Source: Allocoleopsis franciscana PCC 7113 (lineage in GTDB: Bacteria; Cyanobacteriota; Cyanobacteriia; Cyanobacteriales; Coleofasciculaceae). Taken from it: DNA of 64,000 nucleotides. The DNA lies in assembly GCF_000317515.1 (NCBI RefSeq), contig NC_019738.1, positions 4,862,001 through 4,926,000 of the forward strand, given 5' to 3'. Of the stretch, positions 46,181-56,017 are shown piece after piece. The notes under the pieces were generated by a model. It was not told the DNA's origin, ran no database searches, and was given only the letters and a program-made list of their open reading frames with translations. A program made the translations under genes and the position numbers. The number at the start of each line of letters is the position of its first letter. Within the stretch, counting starts at the first letter, position 1.

Positions 46181-47311
46181 CTATCCATTCACCTGATTGA
46201 TGCGTGACTCTCTCAACCGATCCATCCAGCCTTCTAGATACACCCGATTTTTCTCTTGTTGCGTGGAATCTGTCGTGTTAATCGGATAAGGTGCCAGCCC
46301 CAAAATTGCGGCTGTCGTCACACAAAACATCGACTTCTGGAAACTCATGCAAATTTGTACCCGCGCATCATCCTCACCCCGACGCGATCGCTTATAAATA
46401 TCGTGCATATAATCGGGCAAATAATGACGCATATCTTGCATCAGCAGCGTCGGCGGAATGCCAGCCCCCCCAATGGGTAAGGGGTCAGCATATAATGCCC
46501 CATAAGTAAAGCGGCTTTGGTCGGGAGAAATCTGATTTGCCTGTGCATTATAAGAAACAGTGCCAGGGAAGGGTGTGCCTCGGAAGAATACTGCCTCAAC
46601 ATAGGGCACGGCTGTATCCATCAGAAACGTCAAACCAGCGGATTTGGGAATAATTTCATAGAATTTACCCCTAATTTTTACAGAGTAGGTAATCGGTAGG
46701 TTCGCACTTTTTACTAAAGCGTTTTTGATCAGTTCGACAACTTCGGGAATTGTTTGAATTTTCCCCTGGTTATAGAGTTCCGACAGTTCTAAAAACATGT
46801 CACTCATTACCCGCCAGAATTGCCCTAACCCGCTGTAATAAGCCATCTGACGCGATTGCTCTAACAGAAAATCAGGGAACAGCCGATCAATTCCCTGCAT
46901 TATCGGGTTAGCCCGAAACTTGGCATTAATCGCTTGGCGCGATCGCTTTTCAAACTCCGGTGAATCCACATAGGCATCTAAACCACCGCCACCATGCCAA
47001 AACATCGCTTTCATGCAGTATTCGGCATACTCAAAATTAATCCGATCTTGCCACCAGTGACGCAGCAATTTTTCAAAAGATATTTCCCCATTAAAGTATT
47101 TAAAGAAGGGAAAAAACACCAAAAATTGATTTTCGGCAATGTAATTCAAATTTCGGGAATAGGCATCAAGCACGATCCCGTAACTATGAAGAATTCCCAC
47201 AACCTCCATGACATTGTCGGGCGAATCCTCTAATAATGCCCCACCCGCCATCAGTCGAGCAATATAGGATTCTAGTGGATGATTACGGACTTTTGTCTTG
47301 CTGAGTACCAT
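46181..47311 (-). CDS. cupB: CO2 hydration protein CupB (ChpX)
   Basis: 376 residues, full length for CupB (CupA is ~60 longer). It is the NDH-1MS-specific subunit that hydrates CO2 to bicarbonate at the cytosolic face of the thylakoid NDH-1 complex, using proton pumping to make the reaction one-way. Recognisable segments: LESYIARLMAGGALLEDSPDN, VLDAYSRNLNYIAENQFLVFFPFFKY, LLRHWWQDRINFEYAEYCMKAMFWHGGGGLD, MSDMFLELSELY, RYTYGALYADPLPIGG-type and RRGEDDARVQICMSFQKSMFCVTTAAILGLAPYP. His/Cys residues in these blocks are candidate zinc ligands. It is last in the ndhF4-ndhD4-cupB operon. There is no cupS, which fits the constitutive low-affinity system. Confidence 0.93.
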   Translation of the reverse strand: MVLSKTKVRNHPLESYIARLMAGGALLEDSPDNVMEVVGILHSYGIVLDAYSRNLNYIAENQFLVFFPFFKYFNGEISFEKLLRHWWQDRINFEYAEYCMKAMFWHGGGGLDAYVDSPEFEKRSRQAINAKFRANPIMQGIDRLFPDFLLEQSRQMAYYSGLGQFWRVMSDMFLELSELYNQGKIQTIPEVVELIKNALVKSANLPITYSVKIRGKFYEIIPKSAGLTFLMDTAVPYVEAVFFRGTPFPGTVSYNAQANQISPDQSRFTYGALYADPLPIGGAGIPPTLLMQDMRHYLPDYMHDIYKRSRRGEDDARVQICMSFQKSMFCVTTAAILGLAPYPINTTDSTQQEKNRVYLEGWMDRLRESRINQVNG

Positions 47312-47544
47312 TTAACTTCTCGTGGTTTAACCGTGTTTTTAAAACTAGATTGAAAATTGTTGAACTCAGATCTTTTACATAGTTTAATAATCTTACCTCT
47401 TCCAGCTACCCCGATTGCTCCCAAGTCGAAAGTTGTTCTTTTCTCATTTCCCAATTTTGCAGCCTAAAGAAATTGGCATTGCCTTCAGCTAGGGAAAAAA
47501 GGGGGACAAAAGGGGTAGGGAGGCACTGGAAATTCAACCTCCAA

Positions 47545-49047
47545 CTAAAGTTCAGGCGGCGGAGATACCTGAAGTGCAAGAGTGGGAGATGGCTTAATCA
47601 TGAGGGCTGTTGTCGTTTCACTCAGAGTTACTAACCATCCGGGTTGAATTCCGAAGATTACGATCAAAATCGCTAAAATGATGGCTGGCATACGCTCTTT
47701 CCAAAGTACTTTTGGTAAATCGATCACCCGTATAGACAAACGTCCAAAGAAAGCACGATCTAGTAATACCAAAAAGTAAACAGCGGTTAAACCCGTACCG
47801 AGCATACAGAGGAGAGTTTGCGTCGGAAAAATGGGAAAACTGCCCCGGAATACCAGAAATTCGGAGATGAACCCAACCATTCCCGGAATTCCCGCACTAG
47901 CCATCACACCCAACACCATCAAACTACCAATGAGTGGTAAACCCCGTTCCGGATTCAGTAGGCCATTGAGAACGTCTAAATCCCGTGAACCAGTCTTCTT
48001 ATAAACGAGACCGACTAATAAAAACAGTAGCGCAGATATCAAACCGTGACTCACCATTTGGAGGACAGCACCCACCAGCGAGAGGGGTGTAGCAGCGGCG
48101 GCCGCCAAGAGGATATAACCCATGTGAGCGACAGAGCTATAGGCCACCATTTTTTTCATATCCCGTTGGGAGAGTGCGTTTAAAGCTCCATACAACACAC
48201 TCACCGCCGCCCAAATGGCTAACCAAGGAGCCAGAATCGTCCAAGCGTCAGGGAACAACCCTAAGCCAAACCGTAACAAACCATAAGTCCCTAATTTCAG
48301 CAGTACACCGGCTAGCAGCACAGAAATAGGAGTTGATGCCTCAACGTGGGCATCGGGTAACCAGGTGTGAAAAGGAACTAAAGGAATCTTAATGCCAAAG
48401 CCAATCAAGATCGCTCCCAACAGCACAAGTTGTTTGCTCATCGGGAGTAAAGCGGCAAGATTAACACTCTCTTGATAAGCAAAATTCGGGGTACCACTCA
48501 AAAATACGACTCCCAGAAATGCCGCTAGAATTAACGCTCCAGAAATCGCTGTGTAAATTAAAAACTTGGTTGCTGCATAGCCTCTGCGTTGTCCGCCCCA
48601 GATGGCAATCAACAAATAGAGGGGAATCAGTTCCAGCTCATAAAACAGGAAAAAGAGCAGCAAATCTTGAGCCAAAAATGCCCCTGCAACCCCTGCATTT
48701 AATAACAAAATTAGCCCGTAATACAAACGGGGTCGTTCGATGTTTTCATCACTGCTATAAATCGCAATTCCCGTGAGTAATCCATTTAATACCAGCAAAG
48801 GTATCGATAGACCATCTACCCCCAGACTATAGGTCAAACCCAACGCATCAATCCAGGATAGATGCTCCTGAAACTGTTGGTTCACCTCCCCAGGATTAAA
48901 CTGAACCAGTAGTACAACTGACCAAATAAATAGTCCGATCGTAAATGCCAATGCCACTTGACGGGCACCCTTCGATGTGATGATTCCCGGCCAAAATCCC
49001 ACCAGGGCGGCACTTAATATTGGTACCCAAATCAAGGCACTGAGCAT
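47545..49047 (-). CDS. ndhD4: NDH-1 subunit NdhD4 (CO2-uptake type)
   Basis: 500 residues, a polytopic antiporter-like subunit of the CO2-uptake NDH-1 complex. Diagnostic motifs: [110 protein letters not shown] and AGIPGMVGFISEFLVF. The protein is shorter and differs in its termini from the D1/D2-type protein at 9.7 kb. The type 4 assignment rests on its partners: ndhF4-like upstream (158 bases) and cupB downstream (234 bases), without cupA/cupS. Proton pumping by NdhD4/NdhF4 powers CupB. ATG 49047. Confidence 0.93.
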   Translation of the reverse strand: MLSALIWVPILSAALVGFWPGIITSKGARQVALAFTIGLFIWSVVLLVQFNPGEVNQQFQEHLSWIDALGLTYSLGVDGLSIPLLVLNGLLTGIAIYSSDENIERPRLYYGLILLLNAGVAGAFLAQDLLLFFLFYELELIPLYLLIAIWGGQRRGYAATKFLIYTAISGALILAAFLGVVFLSGTPNFAYQESVNLAALLPMSKQLVLLGAILIGFGIKIPLVPFHTWLPDAHVEASTPISVLLAGVLLKLGTYGLLRFGLGLFPDAWTILAPWLAIWAAVSVLYGALNALSQRDMKKMVAYSSVAHMGYILLAAAAATPLSLVGAVLQMVSHGLISALLFLLVGLVYKKTGSRDLDVLNGLLNPERGLPLIGSLMVLGVMASAGIPGMVGFISEFLVFRGSFPIFPTQTLLCMLGTGLTAVYFLVLLDRAFFGRLSIRVIDLPKVLWKERMPAIILAILIVIFGIQPGWLVTLSETTTALMIKPSPTLALQVSPPPEL

Positions 49048-49204
49048 AATTGATGAGTCTCCTTTTTAAAACCATTCTGTCCTTGATCGGATTAAAGATT
49101 AGGCAATTTAAGGTGCCAATTTGGTAAAGTCGGACGGTGGACAGTTATAACCGATAGCCGACTCATTGGTTCAATTCCTAACCTTTTAACCTTCAATTTA
49201 TTGA

Positions 49205-51103
49205 TTAGTGCCCACTAATCAATGACCACTGCTCTAAAGACCACTGACTCAACGACCATTGACTCAAAGGCCAAATCATGAGGAGAGCCATCAGGCTGAC
49301 TCCTAACAATATCGTCAGTGCATAAAATTGTGTTTTACCTGAAGTGTTGTACTTCAAACTTTGACCACCAAAAACTGTAGCCAGACCCACTAGATTGACT
49401 AATCCATCCACGATATAGCGATCAATCCATACCGTAATTTTAGAAGACAAATCAACGACGAAAACAATGGTCAACCGGTAAAGGCGATCCATATAAAAGT
49501 CATAAGCCAGCAAGTCTTGTACAAACTTCAAAGGTGTCAGTACAGACCGCGACCAAGTTCTGGGAAGGTAAACAATTGACCCCAAAATGCAACCGACTAA
49601 GCTAGAAGCTGCTAATAAAAGCTGGGTGGGTTGAATTAGATATTCGTATTTCGAGGGAGGCAACAGGCATAGTTGCTGGAGTAAAAGAGGCATGATCAGG
49701 GTTACAACCGTTAAGATCACCATGGGTAGAGCCATGGGCCAAGTGACTTCGGGTGCGCGGCGGGTCTTCGGTTGAGGGCTTCCTAGAAAAATTAAACGAA
49801 AGACACGGGTCAAACCAAAGGCTGTCACACCATTAACGACTAAAAAGATCACGACTAGCCAGAGATGGTCACTCCACAAAGAGTTAATCCCTTTACTCAG
49901 CGCCCAATAACCTCCCAGTGGCAAGAGTCCGATTAAACCTGCCGCGCCTACCACAAAAGCACTGGTTGTAGCAGGCATCCGCGACCATAAACCCCCCAGT
50001 TCCGTGAGATTTTGGTTACTTGTGGTGAGAATGACTGAGCCAATGCTCATAAACAACAGGGCTTTGGCAACCGCATGGGCAACCAGCAAGGCGGCAGCCA
50101 CATCGGGTCGCTGTACGCCAATGGCGATAAAGACTAAACCCAGCCAAGCACTGGTGGTATGGGAGAGCGATCGCTTCATATCAATTTGGGCGATCGCGAC
50201 AAAGGATTCTCCAATCGCCGTCACGGTTCCAATCACAATAAGGGTGGATAATCCCACGGGCGACAGTGATAAAACCGGGACTAGCTGAATCAGCACATAA
50301 GCACCGCAACTCACCACTAAGGAATTTCGCAACAATGAGGCTGGGTTGGGTCCTTCCATAGCTTCATCGAGCCACAAGTGTAGAGGGAATTGGGCACATT
50401 TGCCCAGGGGGCCAGCAATTAACCCTAATCCCAGCAAGGTTGCCGTTGTTGCCGATAAGTTGGCGGTTTCTGCCCAGCGATACAAGTCCGGAAAGTTTAA
50501 GCTTCCCGCCATCGTTGCCAGCGCTACGACAGCCATTAACAGCAAGACATCTCCTACCCGTTTGGTTAAAAAGGCATCTCGTGCAGCGGTAACGACTAAC
50601 GGCTGAGCATACCAAAAGCCTACGATTAGGTAAGTGCTGAGGGTGAGCATTTCCAGGAGGGCGTAGGTGAGGAATAGGGAATTGCTGATCACAATTCCAC
50701 TCATTGCTCCTTCAAAAAATCCCATTAGGGCAAAGAACCGAGCTAACGCCCAATCTTTTTCCATGTATCCCAGGGAATAGAGTTGTGCCAAGAGGCTCAG
50801 GGATGTTACGACCTCCATTGCCCCAGCACTAATGGGGGAGATTTTTAGTGCTAAAGATAGGTCTAAGTCAGCCACCTGCAACCAATGAATGACTAACTCT
50901 TGAGGTGGCTGGCTCAAGGCCGACCCTAGAATAAACCAGCCATGCACACAGGCTAAAACCGTCATTAAAAGGTTAAAGTAGGCTGCCGGCCGAGGGCCAG
51001 TGCGACGAATAACCCCTGTTGCCCAGGGGAGGCTTAGCACGGCTCCCACTAGACCATAAAAAGGAACCAACCAGCTTGTCTGAGTGAGAAACTCCTGAGT
51101 CAC
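49205..51103 (-). CDS. ndhF4: NDH-1 subunit NdhF4 (CO2-uptake type)
   Basis: 632 residues, the distal antiporter-like subunit with a C-terminal extension. Motifs: LSLLAQLYSLGYMEKDWALARFFALMGFFEGAMSGIVISNSLFLTYALLEMLTLSTYLIVGFWY, KRVGDVLLLMAVVAL, AQFPLHLWLDEAMEGPNPASLLRNSLVVSCGAY and QIDMKRSLSHTTSAWLGLVFIAIG. The PLHLWLDEAMEGPNPASLLRN variant (instead of PLHVWLPDAMEGPTPVSAL) marks the CO2-uptake NdhF3/F4 group. GTG start at 51103 with GAGG upstream. It is first in the ndhF4-ndhD4-cupB operon and divergent from ccmK2 across the 668-base regulatory gap. The ending SQWSLSQWSLEQWSL is a small tandem repeat in the tail. Confidence 0.93.
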   Translation of the reverse strand: MTQEFLTQTSWLVPFYGLVGAVLSLPWATGVIRRTGPRPAAYFNLLMTVLACVHGWFILGSALSQPPQELVIHWLQVADLDLSLALKISPISAGAMEVVTSLSLLAQLYSLGYMEKDWALARFFALMGFFEGAMSGIVISNSLFLTYALLEMLTLSTYLIVGFWYAQPLVVTAARDAFLTKRVGDVLLLMAVVALATMAGSLNFPDLYRWAETANLSATTATLLGLGLIAGPLGKCAQFPLHLWLDEAMEGPNPASLLRNSLVVSCGAYVLIQLVPVLSLSPVGLSTLIVIGTVTAIGESFVAIAQIDMKRSLSHTTSAWLGLVFIAIGVQRPDVAAALLVAHAVAKALLFMSIGSVILTTSNQNLTELGGLWSRMPATTSAFVVGAAGLIGLLPLGGYWALSKGINSLWSDHLWLVVIFLVVNGVTAFGLTRVFRLIFLGSPQPKTRRAPEVTWPMALPMVILTVVTLIMPLLLQQLCLLPPSKYEYLIQPTQLLLAASSLVGCILGSIVYLPRTWSRSVLTPLKFVQDLLAYDFYMDRLYRLTIVFVVDLSSKITVWIDRYIVDGLVNLVGLATVFGGQSLKYNTSGKTQFYALTILLGVSLMALLMIWPLSQWSLSQWSLEQWSLISGH

Positions 51104-51771
51104 GCTTTCATACCTCGCTATCTCTCCTAGTTAATGAAATTTCCGGGAAAATAACTCCGCAATTGTTTTTTAAAGAGCCAGTTTTTATTTATCTCTAAGA
51201 AGTTAATAGGGTTATTTTTGCTGATGAATGTTGATTCTTAGGCTTCCTCGTATCACGAATGCTTATTTTCTCTAATATTCTGACTTATGGGTTTCAAAAT
51301 TCCTTCACTGTAATGACGAAAAATGCAGCCGATTTACTGATAAAAGCAAACCTAATCAAACTCATAAAATTAACTTATAAGTTTAAGTAGGGAAACTTCT
51401 TCAGTTCAGGTCTGTACCCATCAGCCGTAAAGTTTTCTCATAATCGTCAACTGTCAGGAATTTTGGGTACTAGGATTCCATCTTAGAGAATTTATAAAGA
51501 AATTATAAATCAAAAGCGTCCATTCTCGAAAACAGGGCGTTTTCCTTAAATCCTATAGCCGATAAACACGTAATGTTAAGTTTTTTTAACCTGTTTCATT
51601 GAGAATTATTATAATAAATTATATTGATAAAGTGCACCAAGCTTCTCTATGCTGGGTTTAGCACTAAATGAGAGAACTTTCTCACCGTAAAAATTGCACC
51701 CCTCGTCCGATTTTTTCTAAAGATTGATGGGTCGATGCTGTATTTGAGGAATCCACAGGAGAAAAGCACTA
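51104..51771. promoter_or_regulatory. 668-base divergent regulatory region ndhF4 / ccmK2
   Basis: No gene lies here. It is AT-rich and must contain the promoters for both halves of the carbon-concentrating locus. A perfect 12-bp palindrome, AACTTATAAGTT, is at 51372-51383, inside TTAACTTATAAGTTTAA, the kind of TTA-rich dyad bound by LysR regulators of the CmpR/NdhR group. A TATAAT-like -10 is at 51610-51615, about 160 bases before ccmK2, with no convincing -35. A GTTAA/TTAAC inverted pair lies at ~51574-51589. The role of each is inferred. Confidence 0.5.
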
Positions 51772-52083
51772 ATGCCAATTGCTGTAGGAATGATTGAAAC
51801 GAAAGGCTTTCCGGCTGTTGTCGAAGCGGCAGATGCGATGGTGAAAGCCGCTCGTGTCACCCTTGTGGGTTATGAAAAAATCGGTAGCGCTCGCGTCACC
51901 GTGATTGTTCGAGGAGATGTCTCTGAGGTGCAAGCTTCAGTTGCGGCTGGGGTTGAAGCCGCTAACAGAGTTAATGGAGGTGAGGTTGTATCAACCCACA
52001 TCATTGCTCGTCCCCATGAGAACTTAGAGTACGTCCTGCCGATTCGTTATAGCGAAGCGGTTGAGCAGTTCCGTACTTTTTAG
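51772..52083 (+). CDS. ccmK2: carboxysome shell hexamer protein CcmK2
   Basis: 103 residues, exactly the CcmK2 length. A single BMC domain: [58 protein letters not shown], ending [27 protein letters not shown]. The hexamers tile the facets of the beta-carboxysome shell, and the KIGSA loop lines the central pore. RBS CAGGAG lies before ATG 51772. First gene of the ccm operon; the next paralogue is 93 bases downstream. I assign K2 rather than K1 by length, the short C-terminus, and the order known from Synechocystis (K2-K1-L-M-N). Confidence 0.95.
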   Translation: MPIAVGMIETKGFPAVVEAADAMVKAARVTLVGYEKIGSARVTVIVRGDVSEVQASVAAGVEAANRVNGGEVVSTHIIARPHENLEYVLPIRYSEAVEQFRTF

Positions 52084-52176
52084 CGAATAGCCCCGACTGA
52101 GTCGGTTGACTTTCTTCGCGCTTGTTCTAGCAACACATATAAATCAAAAAAATCTTAGGATCTTGGAGCTAAATTC

Positions 52177-52518
52177 ATGTCAATCGCCGTCGGAATGGTA
52201 GAAACGTTAGGTTTTCCTGCTGTTGTTGAAGCCGCAGACGCAATGGTTAAAGCGGCTCGTGTCACCCTAGTCGGTTACGAAAAAATTGGGAGTGGACGTG
52301 TAACGGTAATTGTGCGGGGGGATGTCTCTGAGGTACAAGCCTCGGTAGCTGCTGGAGTGGATAATGTGAAGCGGGTGAATGGGGGTCAGGTCTTGTCTAC
52401 TCATATTATTGCCCGTCCTCATGAAAACCTGGAATACGTTCTGCCAATTCGCTACACCGAAGATGTGCAGCAGTTCCGCGAGAGTACGAATGCCATCCGT
52501 CCGCTCAACCGCCCGTAG
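52177..52518 (+). CDS. ccmK1: carboxysome shell hexamer protein CcmK1
   Basis: 113 residues. It is nearly identical to the CcmK2 upstream across the BMC fold (differences are mainly LGFP for KGFP, SGRVT for [16 protein letters not shown]), with a ~10-residue longer C-terminus ([13 protein letters not shown]), the feature that separates CcmK1 from CcmK2. Forms facet hexamers. The pore loop is KIGSG instead of KIGSA. Ribosome-binding sequence TTGGAGC precedes ATG 52177. Followed by ccmL, 198 bases on. Confidence 0.95.
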   Translation: MSIAVGMVETLGFPAVVEAADAMVKAARVTLVGYEKIGSGRVTVIVRGDVSEVQASVAAGVDNVKRVNGGQVLSTHIIARPHENLEYVLPIRYTEDVQQFRESTNAIRPLNRP

Positions 52519-52716
52519 GACAATCAAATCCGTTGAGATTTTAGATTGCCGATCACCCATTAAGGCGCTGTCTTCGCACCTGATTTGGATTAAATAATTT
52601 TGGCAATCAGCGAGAGAACATCAAAACTGAGCTGCGGATTAATCATTTCAAATCCCCAATGAGGTGGGATGAACAGGAATAATCCTTGCATCTAAAATCC
52701 CAAATTTGGAGGGTTA

Positions 52717-53016
52717 ATGCAAATTGCCAAAGTTCGCGGCACGGTTGTCAGTACTCACAAAGAACCGAGTCTAAGAGGCGTTAAGTTCCTCTTGTTGCAA
52801 CTCCTGGATGAAGAGGGACAGCCACTGCCCCAGTACGAAGTGGCAGCAGATATTGTCGGTGCGGGAATGGATGAGTGGGTTCTGGTGAGCCGTGGGAGTG
52901 CGGCTCGTCAGGTGGGTGAAAATACTCGTCCGATCGACGCCATGGTAGTAGGGATTATCGATACCGTGAGTGTTGATAATCAAGTTCTCTACGGCAAAAA
53001 AGATCAATATCGTTAG
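52717..53016 (+). CDS. ccmL: carboxysome vertex pentamer protein CcmL
   Basis: 99 residues, the standard CcmL length. BMC-vertex (EutN/CcmL) fold: MQIAKVRGTVVSTHKEPSLRGVKFLLLQLLDEEGQPLPQYEVAADIVGAGMDEWVLVSRGSAARQV, then PIDAMVVGIIDTVSVDNQVLYGKKDQY. Pentamers close the twelve vertices of the icosahedral carboxysome shell. A strong RBS (GGAGGG) is located before ATG 52717. Third gene of the operon. Confidence 0.97.
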   Translation: MQIAKVRGTVVSTHKEPSLRGVKFLLLQLLDEEGQPLPQYEVAADIVGAGMDEWVLVSRGSAARQVGENTRPIDAMVVGIIDTVSVDNQVLYGKKDQYR

Positions 53017-53349
53017 TAGGTTACAAGAGTGATAACGTTGGAGTGTTAGAAGCGATCTTTAAGCAGCTAGGACTCACCAACGTTAGTGGCAAAAGCCTTA
53101 AAGGATGAAGAATAAAGGATGAAGGCTAAATCTTCTGTGTTGTCGATGGGAAAAAACTTGTGACTCCAACATCCTTAATCCAACCCAACAGCACTTGGTT
53201 CGGACAGGAGAGTCAGGAGGCACCCCATCCTACAGAAATGTTCAATGACTTCATACTTCAAACTTCACACCTTATCCTTTTTCGTCTACTCGCTTTCAAG
53301 CCTATCCCTTACCCTTGTATATCGCTTTTTCAGATAGGAGGAAGACTCT
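53017..53349. other. 333-base gap in the ccm operon with short repeats
   Basis: It holds two direct copies of AAAGGATGAAG (near 53098-53125), the unit also found after ccmK4 and before ccmN. An AGGAGGAAG ribosome-binding sequence near 53336-53344 serves ccmM. I see no gene: short frames here have no coding character. Such spacing in an operon could reflect repeat insertion. Confidence 0.5.
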
Positions 53350-55104
53350 ATGGCAGTCCGCAGCTACGCGGCTCCGCCGACCCCGTGGTCAAGCAGTTTG
53401 GCGGAACCTAAAATTCATGAAACTGCTTACGTACATTCTTTTTCTAACATTATTGGGGATGTACATATCGGAGAGAATGTTTTGGTTTCACCGGGAACTT
53501 CCATTCGATCCGATGAAGGGGGACCGTTTTACATTGGGGCGGGAACCAACATTCAAGATGGCGTTGTGATGCATGGCCTGGAAAAGGGTCTAGTAGTAGG
53601 AGACGACCAGCAGAACTATTCAGTCTGGATTGGGAAAAATACCTCCATTACCCACATGTGCCTGATTCACGGTCCAGCTTACATCGGGGATGATTGCTTC
53701 ATCGGCTTTCGTTCCACGGTGTTCAATGCCCGGATCGGAAGCGGTTGTATTGTGATGATGCACGCCTTAGTTCAGGATGTGGAAATTCCCCCCGGTAAAT
53801 ATGTGCCTTCAGGGGCGGTGATTAACAGCCAGCAGCAGGCGGATCGCTTGCCAGATGTCGAGGATGAGGATCGGCAGTTTGCTCTGTATGTCGTAGCCTC
53901 TAACGAAACATTACGGACCGGTTATCAATGTGCTGAGGATGAAGCCTGTATTGCACCGCTCCGAAATAAAATTTCTCCTAAGTCTGACTCCAATGCTGTA
54001 AGCGAAGGCAATAGCGCTTCCTTCAAAGCGCAAGCCGCAGACGCTTCACACCATCTCAATAGTTCTCATAGTTCTAGTTCTAATAGTTCCATGTCTTTAA
54101 CTACAGGATTAAATTCAGACGTTCAACAACAAATCCGTCAACTGCTCGCTCAGGGTTACCGGATTGGGGTTGAATATGCCGATGAACGCCGCTTCCGGAC
54201 TAGTTCCTGGAAGAGTGGCACCTCAATTCACTCCGAGCGCCAGTCCGAGGTGATCAACGCCCTAGAAGAAACGTTGGCAGAACATGCCGGTGAGTATGTG
54301 CGCCTAATCGGGATTGACCCTAAGGCTAAACGCCGGGTTTTGGAGGAAATTATCCAAAGACCGGGCGATAACGGCTCAATGAACGGCACAGCTACCGCCT
54401 CCCGTAATAGCTCTAGCACCACCGCTCCGGGTCGTCAAAGTTCGGCCTCAACGTCCAGTGCAGGATTAGGTTCAGACCTAACCACAACGGTACGGCAACT
54501 GTTAGCCCAAGGTTACCGGATTGGAGTCGAATATGCCGATGAGCGCCGCTTCCGCACCAGTTCCTGGAAGAGTGCCACCTCAATTCACTCCGAGCGCCAG
54601 TCCGAGGTGATCAGCGCCCTAGAAGCCGTCCTAGACGAACACGAGGGTGAGTATGTCCGCCTGATTGGCATTGACCCCAAGGCTAAACGCCGGGTTATGG
54701 AGGAAATTATCCAAAGACCAGGTAGCAAACGGCAAGCAGCAAGTTCATCTTCTGCCGCCAATGGGGCAGGCACCTCCTCTAGCTATTCCTCACGAACCGC
54801 AGAACCTGCAACATCTGGACGTTTAAACTCCTCTGGCACATCTTTAAAAAAAGAAGCCGTTGAGCAAATCCGTCAACTCTTGGCTCAAGGCTACACCATT
54901 GGCACAGAACATGCAGATAAGCGCCGCTTCCGGGTAGGATCTTGGCAAAGCTGTAGTCCTATTCAATCGAATCAAATATCGGAAGTTCTCAATGGCCTAG
55001 AAGGCTGCATGGCTGAACATAGCGATGAGTATGTGCGGATGATTGGGATTGACCCAAAAGCTAAGCGGCGCGTCGTAGAGACGATTATTCAATCGCCTAA
55101 CTAA
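53350..55104 (+). CDS. ccmM: carboxysome assembly protein CcmM (gamma-CA plus three SSUL domains)
   Basis: 584 residues. Residues 1-~207 are a gamma-carbonic anhydrase left-handed beta-helix. The zinc ligands His75 (VMHG), His102 (ITHM) and His107 (LIHG) are all kept, and Cys194/Cys200 (QCAEDEAC) form the disulfide known to be needed for activity in other CcmM. After a Ser-rich linker come three Rubisco-small-subunit-like domains: SSUL1 ~255-337, SSUL2 ~374-457, SSUL3 ~502-583. These domains bind Rubisco and condense it. Only SSUL3 carries the Cys pair (Cys535, Cys553). Met248 is a possible internal start for the short Rubisco-linking form, but has no clear Shine-Dalgarno. RBS AGGAGGAAG before ATG 53350. 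CcmN follows. Confidence 0.97.
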   Translation: MAVRSYAAPPTPWSSSLAEPKIHETAYVHSFSNIIGDVHIGENVLVSPGTSIRSDEGGPFYIGAGTNIQDGVVMHGLEKGLVVGDDQQNYSVWIGKNTSITHMCLIHGPAYIGDDCFIGFRSTVFNARIGSGCIVMMHALVQDVEIPPGKYVPSGAVINSQQQADRLPDVEDEDRQFALYVVASNETLRTGYQCAEDEACIAPLRNKISPKSDSNAVSEGNSASFKAQAADASHHLNSSHSSSSNSSMSLTTGLNSDVQQQIRQLLAQGYRIGVEYADERRFRTSSWKSGTSIHSERQSEVINALEETLAEHAGEYVRLIGIDPKAKRRVLEEIIQRPGDNGSMNGTATASRNSSSTTAPGRQSSASTSSAGLGSDLTTTVRQLLAQGYRIGVEYADERRFRTSSWKSATSIHSERQSEVISALEAVLDEHEGEYVRLIGIDPKAKRRVMEEIIQRPGSKRQAASSSSAANGAGTSSSYSSRTAEPATSGRLNSSGTSLKKEAVEQIRQLLAQGYTIGTEHADKRRFRVGSWQSCSPIQSNQISEVLNGLEGCMAEHSDEYVRMIGIDPKAKRRVVETIIQSPN

Positions 55105-55288
55105 AAAAGTATGAAGTGTTAAGGCTGAAGGATGGAAAATCTGAATAAGTGACATAGGGTGGTCAAGCCTTTTGGTATTAGCACCTGAGCAAGTCTGGGA
55201 TTCAAGAAAATTTATTCCCCTTCATGCGGCATCTTTCATCCTTCCGCTTTGACCCTTCATTCTTTATCCTTCATCGTTATTAATAAGA

Positions 55289-56017
55289 ATGCATTTGCCT
55301 GCACTGCCATGGAGCAGTAACTCTCATGTATATGCGGAAGGCGATGTGAGCATTGATGCTAGTGCCGCGATCGCGCCGGGAGTGATTTTACGAGCCGATC
55401 CAGATAGTAAGATTGTCATAGCATCTGGTGTGTGTATCGGCATGGGGTCAGTCCTTCATGCTCACGGAGGTACCCTGGAAGTGGAAGCAGGTGCAAATTT
55501 AGGTGCTGGTGTCCTGATCATTGGCAAGGGCAAAATCGGAGCCCATGCCTGTATCGGTGCCATCACCACCGTTTGGAACTCATCCATTGAGCCATGGCAA
55601 GTGGTGCCAGCCGCTTCGGTGGTTGGAGACAAAGGGCGTCAAATTTCTGAGGTCTCCCCAGTATCCCCCCACACCCATAGCACTACAACTGTGAGCTTGC
55701 CTGACTCGTCCACTAGCCCTATGAGCGGCGTTAACGAGAGCGACACTCACCCATCAACGTTCGTGAACCCTAGGATAGATAGCTCACCCACAGGTTCCGA
55801 ATCGCTCAATGGGCAAGCCCCTTCCAACCGAACGGTAACATCCGACGACGAGAGACAAGGATACCAGCCCCAGGAAGACACCCCAACTGAACCAACGGCA
55901 GCACAACCGACTTCAGAAGCGGGTCAACCTGTTTACGGGCAGGGTAGCCTGGATCGAATTCTCAAGACCTTGTTTCCCTCCAATTCATCCTTAAACCGTC
56001 CCCCCGAAGACGGTTAA
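55289..56017 (+). CDS. ccmN: carboxysome adaptor CcmN
   Basis: 242 residues. Residues ~1-125 form a short left-handed beta-helix of hexapeptide repeats (VSIDASAAIAPGVILRADPDSKIVIASGVCIGMGSVLHAHGG, LGAGVLIIGKGKIGAHACIGAITTVWNSSI) that binds the CcmM gamma-CA domain. A long variable linker rich in Ser/Thr/Pro follows. The C-terminus holds the encapsulation peptide (~222-238, GSLDRILKTLFP), an amphipathic helix that docks to CcmK shell facets. It thus bridges the Rubisco/CcmM core and the shell. ATG 55289 lacks a strong RBS, so translation may be modest. It follows ccmM by 184 bases containing GGATGAAG/CTTCATCC repeats. Confidence 0.94.
   Translation: MHLPALPWSSNSHVYAEGDVSIDASAAIAPGVILRADPDSKIVIASGVCIGMGSVLHAHGGTLEVEAGANLGAGVLIIGKGKIGAHACIGAITTVWNSSIEPWQVVPAASVVGDKGRQISEVSPVSPHTHSTTTVSLPDSSTSPMSGVNESDTHPSTFVNPRIDSSPTGSESLNGQAPSNRTVTSDDERQGYQPQEDTPTEPTAAQPTSEAGQPVYGQGSLDRILKTLFPSNSSLNRPPEDG

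Noticed and set aside
47272-47454. Extra 60-codon frame upstream of cupB
   Set aside because: It overlaps the cupB start in another frame and has no coding character.
54585-54773. Minus-strand frames within ccmM (also 54228-54422)
   Set aside because: They occur twice only because the SSUL-coding DNA is duplicated. They are shadows of ccmM.
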